DNA of 64,000 nucleotides from assembly GCF_000374645.1 (NCBI RefSeq), contig NZ_KB894803.1, forward strand, positions 164,365 through 228,364, in the 5' to 3' direction. Source of the DNA: Arhodomonas aquaeolei DSM 8974 (GTDB lineage: Bacteria > Pseudomonadota > Gammaproteobacteria > Nitrococcales > Nitrococcaceae). Positions within the stretch are counted from its first letter, which is position 1. Each line of letters starts with the position of its first letter. The notes under the pieces were generated by a model. That model ran no database searches. It saw nothing but the letters and a program-made list of their open reading frames with translations, and had not been told where the DNA came from. Below, one piece after another: positions 62,465 to 64,000 of this stretch. Made by a program: the position numbers and the translations under genes.

Positions 62465-63931
62465 TCAGTTGATACCCAGTTCGTCCCAGTAGGCGTCGAC
62501 GCGCTCGCGCACGGCCTCGTCCATGCGGATGGGCGTGCCCCATTCCCGCGTCGTCTCGCCGGGCCACTTGGAGGTGGCGTCGAGGCCCATCTTGGAGCCG
62601 AGCCCCGAGACCGGCGAGGCGAAGTCCAGGTAGTCGATGGGTGTGTTCTCCACCAGCGTCGTATCCCTTGCCGGGTCCATGCGGGTGGTCAACGCCCAGA
62701 TCACGTCCCGCCAGTCGCGAGGGTCGACGTCGTTGTCCACGACCACCACGAACTTGGTGTACATGAACTGGCGCAGGAACGACCAGACCCCGAACATCAC
62801 CCGCTTGGCGTGACCGGGGTACTGTTTCTTCATGCTCACCACCGCCATGCGGTAGCTGCAGCCCTCCGGCGGCAGGTAGAAGTCCACGATCTCGGGGAAC
62901 TGCTTCTGCAGAATCGGGACGAATACCTCGTTGAGCGCGACCCCGAGTACGGCGGGTTCGTCCGGGGGGCGGCCGGTGTAAGTGCTGTGGTAGACGGGGT
63001 CGCGCCGGTGGGTGATGCGCTCGACGGTGAATACCGGGAAGTGCTCGACCTCGTTGTAGTAGCCGGTATGGTCGCCGAACGGGCCCTCGGGCGCGACATC
63101 GTCCGGGTAGATGTGGCCCTCGAGGAGGATCTCCGCGCTCGCCGGCACCTGCAGCTCCGAGCCCAGGCAGCCCACGAGTTCCGTGCGCCGGCCGCGGAGC
63201 AGCCCGGCGAAGGCGTACTCGGAGAGGGTGTCGGGGACCGGTGTCACCGCCGCGAGGATGGTCGCCGGGTCCGCGCCGAGGGCTACCGCCACCGGGAAGG
63301 GTTCCCCGGGGTGGGCCTGCTGCCAGTCGCGGAAGTCCAGCGCGCCGCCGCGGTGGGCGAGCCAGCGCATGATTACACGGTTGCGCCCGATGACCTGCTG
63401 GCGGTAGATCCCGAGATTCTGCCGGCTCTTCTCCGGCCCCCGGGTGGTGACCAGCGCCCAGGTGATCAGCGGGCCGGCGTCGCCGGGCCAGCAGGTCTGC
63501 ACCGGGATGCGCGAGAGGTCCACGTCGTCGCCCTCGATCACCACCTCCTGGCAGGGCGCGCGGCGGACCTTCTTCGGCGCCATGTCCAGCACCTTTTTGT
63601 ACACCGGCAGGCTCCGCCAGGCATCGCGCATGCCCTTGGGCGGATCAGGCTCCTTGAGGAAGGCGAGGAGCCGGCCGATCTCGCGCAGCGCCTCGGTGTC
63701 GTCCGCGCCCATGCCGAGGGCCACGCGACGGGGCGTTCCGAAGAGGTTGGCGAGCACCGGCATGTCGTGGCCGACCGGGTTCTCGAACAGCAGGGCGGGG
63801 CCGCCGCGGCGCAGCGTGCGGTCGCAGACCTCGGTCATCTCCAGCACCGGGTCCACCGGATGGCTGATGCGCTTGAGCTCGCCGGCCGCCTCCAGCTTCT
63901 CGATGAACTCCCGAAGGTCGTGATACTGCAA
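62465..63931 (-). CDS. ubiD: UbiD 3-octaprenyl-4-hydroxybenzoate decarboxylase
   Basis: 488 residues from the chosen TTG (63931), which aligns with the E. coli start and has an AGGGGA upstream; a GTG at 63994 would give 509. UbiD uses prenylated FMN to decarboxylate the ubiquinone precursor. Family signatures: [45 protein letters not shown], and the late [11 protein letters not shown]. It depends on UbiX, which is not in the window. Confidence 0.95.
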   Translation of the reverse strand: MQYHDLREFIEKLEAAGELKRISHPVDPVLEMTEVCDRTLRRGGPALLFENPVGHDMPVLANLFGTPRRVALGMGADDTEALREIGRLLAFLKEPDPPKGMRDAWRSLPVYKKVLDMAPKKVRRAPCQEVVIEGDDVDLSRIPVQTCWPGDAGPLITWALVTTRGPEKSRQNLGIYRQQVIGRNRVIMRWLAHRGGALDFRDWQQAHPGEPFPVAVALGADPATILAAVTPVPDTLSEYAFAGLLRGRRTELVGCLGSELQVPASAEILLEGHIYPDDVAPEGPFGDHTGYYNEVEHFPVFTVERITHRRDPVYHSTYTGRPPDEPAVLGVALNEVFVPILQKQFPEIVDFYLPPEGCSYRMAVVSMKKQYPGHAKRVMFGVWSFLRQFMYTKFVVVVDNDVDPRDWRDVIWALTTRMDPARDTTLVENTPIDYLDFASPVSGLGSKMGLDATSKWPGETTREWGTPIRMDEAVRERVDAYWDELGIN

Positions 63932-64000
63932 CGTCGTCGTCCCCTGCCGTGCGCGAGAGTCACGATACTGCCTGCTCGCGCTATTGCCTGTCACCGTTGC

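Overview
The window is GC-rich and densely coded. Gene content and order point to a free-living gammaproteobacterium: argS–SPOR protein–priA, cutA–dsbD–tlpA-like–aroQ–accB–accC, cca next to speA, and ubiD next to a ferredoxin-reductase-like gene. An Ectothiorhodospiraceae/Chromatiales-like relative is my best guess; no 16S or other taxonomic marker is present. Most of the window is chromosomal housekeeping sequence broken by short accessory patches.

Layout. 1-5.3 kb: the 3' part of a large STAND-type ATPase/TPR regulator, then a convergent two-gene unit of an ATP-grasp enzyme and a 677-residue protein of unknown function. 5.4-6.8 kb: amtB behind a good sigma-54 promoter and two NtrC-like palindromes. 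6.8-8.8 kb: a less GC-rich accessory patch with small genes, a Panacea-type toxin-antitoxin pair and a CAU-anticodon tRNA. 9.0-13.3 kb: GST, a seven-copy 84-bp REP array, exonuclease III, and a redox cluster (glutaredoxin-like, TrxB, peroxiredoxin). 13.4-18.2 kb: DUF5362 protein, AmpG, a small Sel1 protein, a tail-anchored response regulator, endonuclease V. 18.2-19.0 kb: a 306-bp direct duplication carrying two REPINs. 19.1-21.2 kb: groES-groEL under a CIRCE operator. 21.3-26.5 kb: cutA, dsbD, tlpA-like, aroQ, accB, accC.

26.6-40.6 kb: TSUP permease, NDUFA9-like protein, cca, speA, a beta-hydroxyacid dehydrogenase, a YbhN-like membrane protein, SPOR protein, argS, priA, a DnaJ-related protein, and two small conserved proteins. 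40.7-43.7 kb: glutathione-dependent formaldehyde oxidation (frmA-fghA) with a divergent LysR regulator. 43.7-47.9 kb: an AcoR-like sigma-54 activator divergent from an NTF2-like/flavin monooxygenase fusion; the intergenic region has tandem activator sites, a 48-bp perfect palindrome and a GG-N10-GC promoter. 48.3-51.2 kb: pntAA-pntAB-pntB. 51.7-54.1 kb: HNH nuclease, 5'-3' exonuclease, fructosamine kinase. 54.2-59.3 kb: a VasX-like large toxin/effector followed by two tandem periplasmic Sel1 proteins, probably an orphan effector with duplicated immunity genes. 59.6-64 kb: MlaA lipoprotein, alpha/beta hydrolase, an NAD(P)H:2Fe-2S flavoprotein, and ubiD.

The most interesting candidates are the VasX/Sel1 locus, the Panacea toxin-antitoxin pair between 17-bp direct repeats, the sigma-54-controlled monooxygenase with its giant palindrome, the ATP-grasp/unknown-protein pair, and the GTAG-headed REP/REPIN family with its tandem array.
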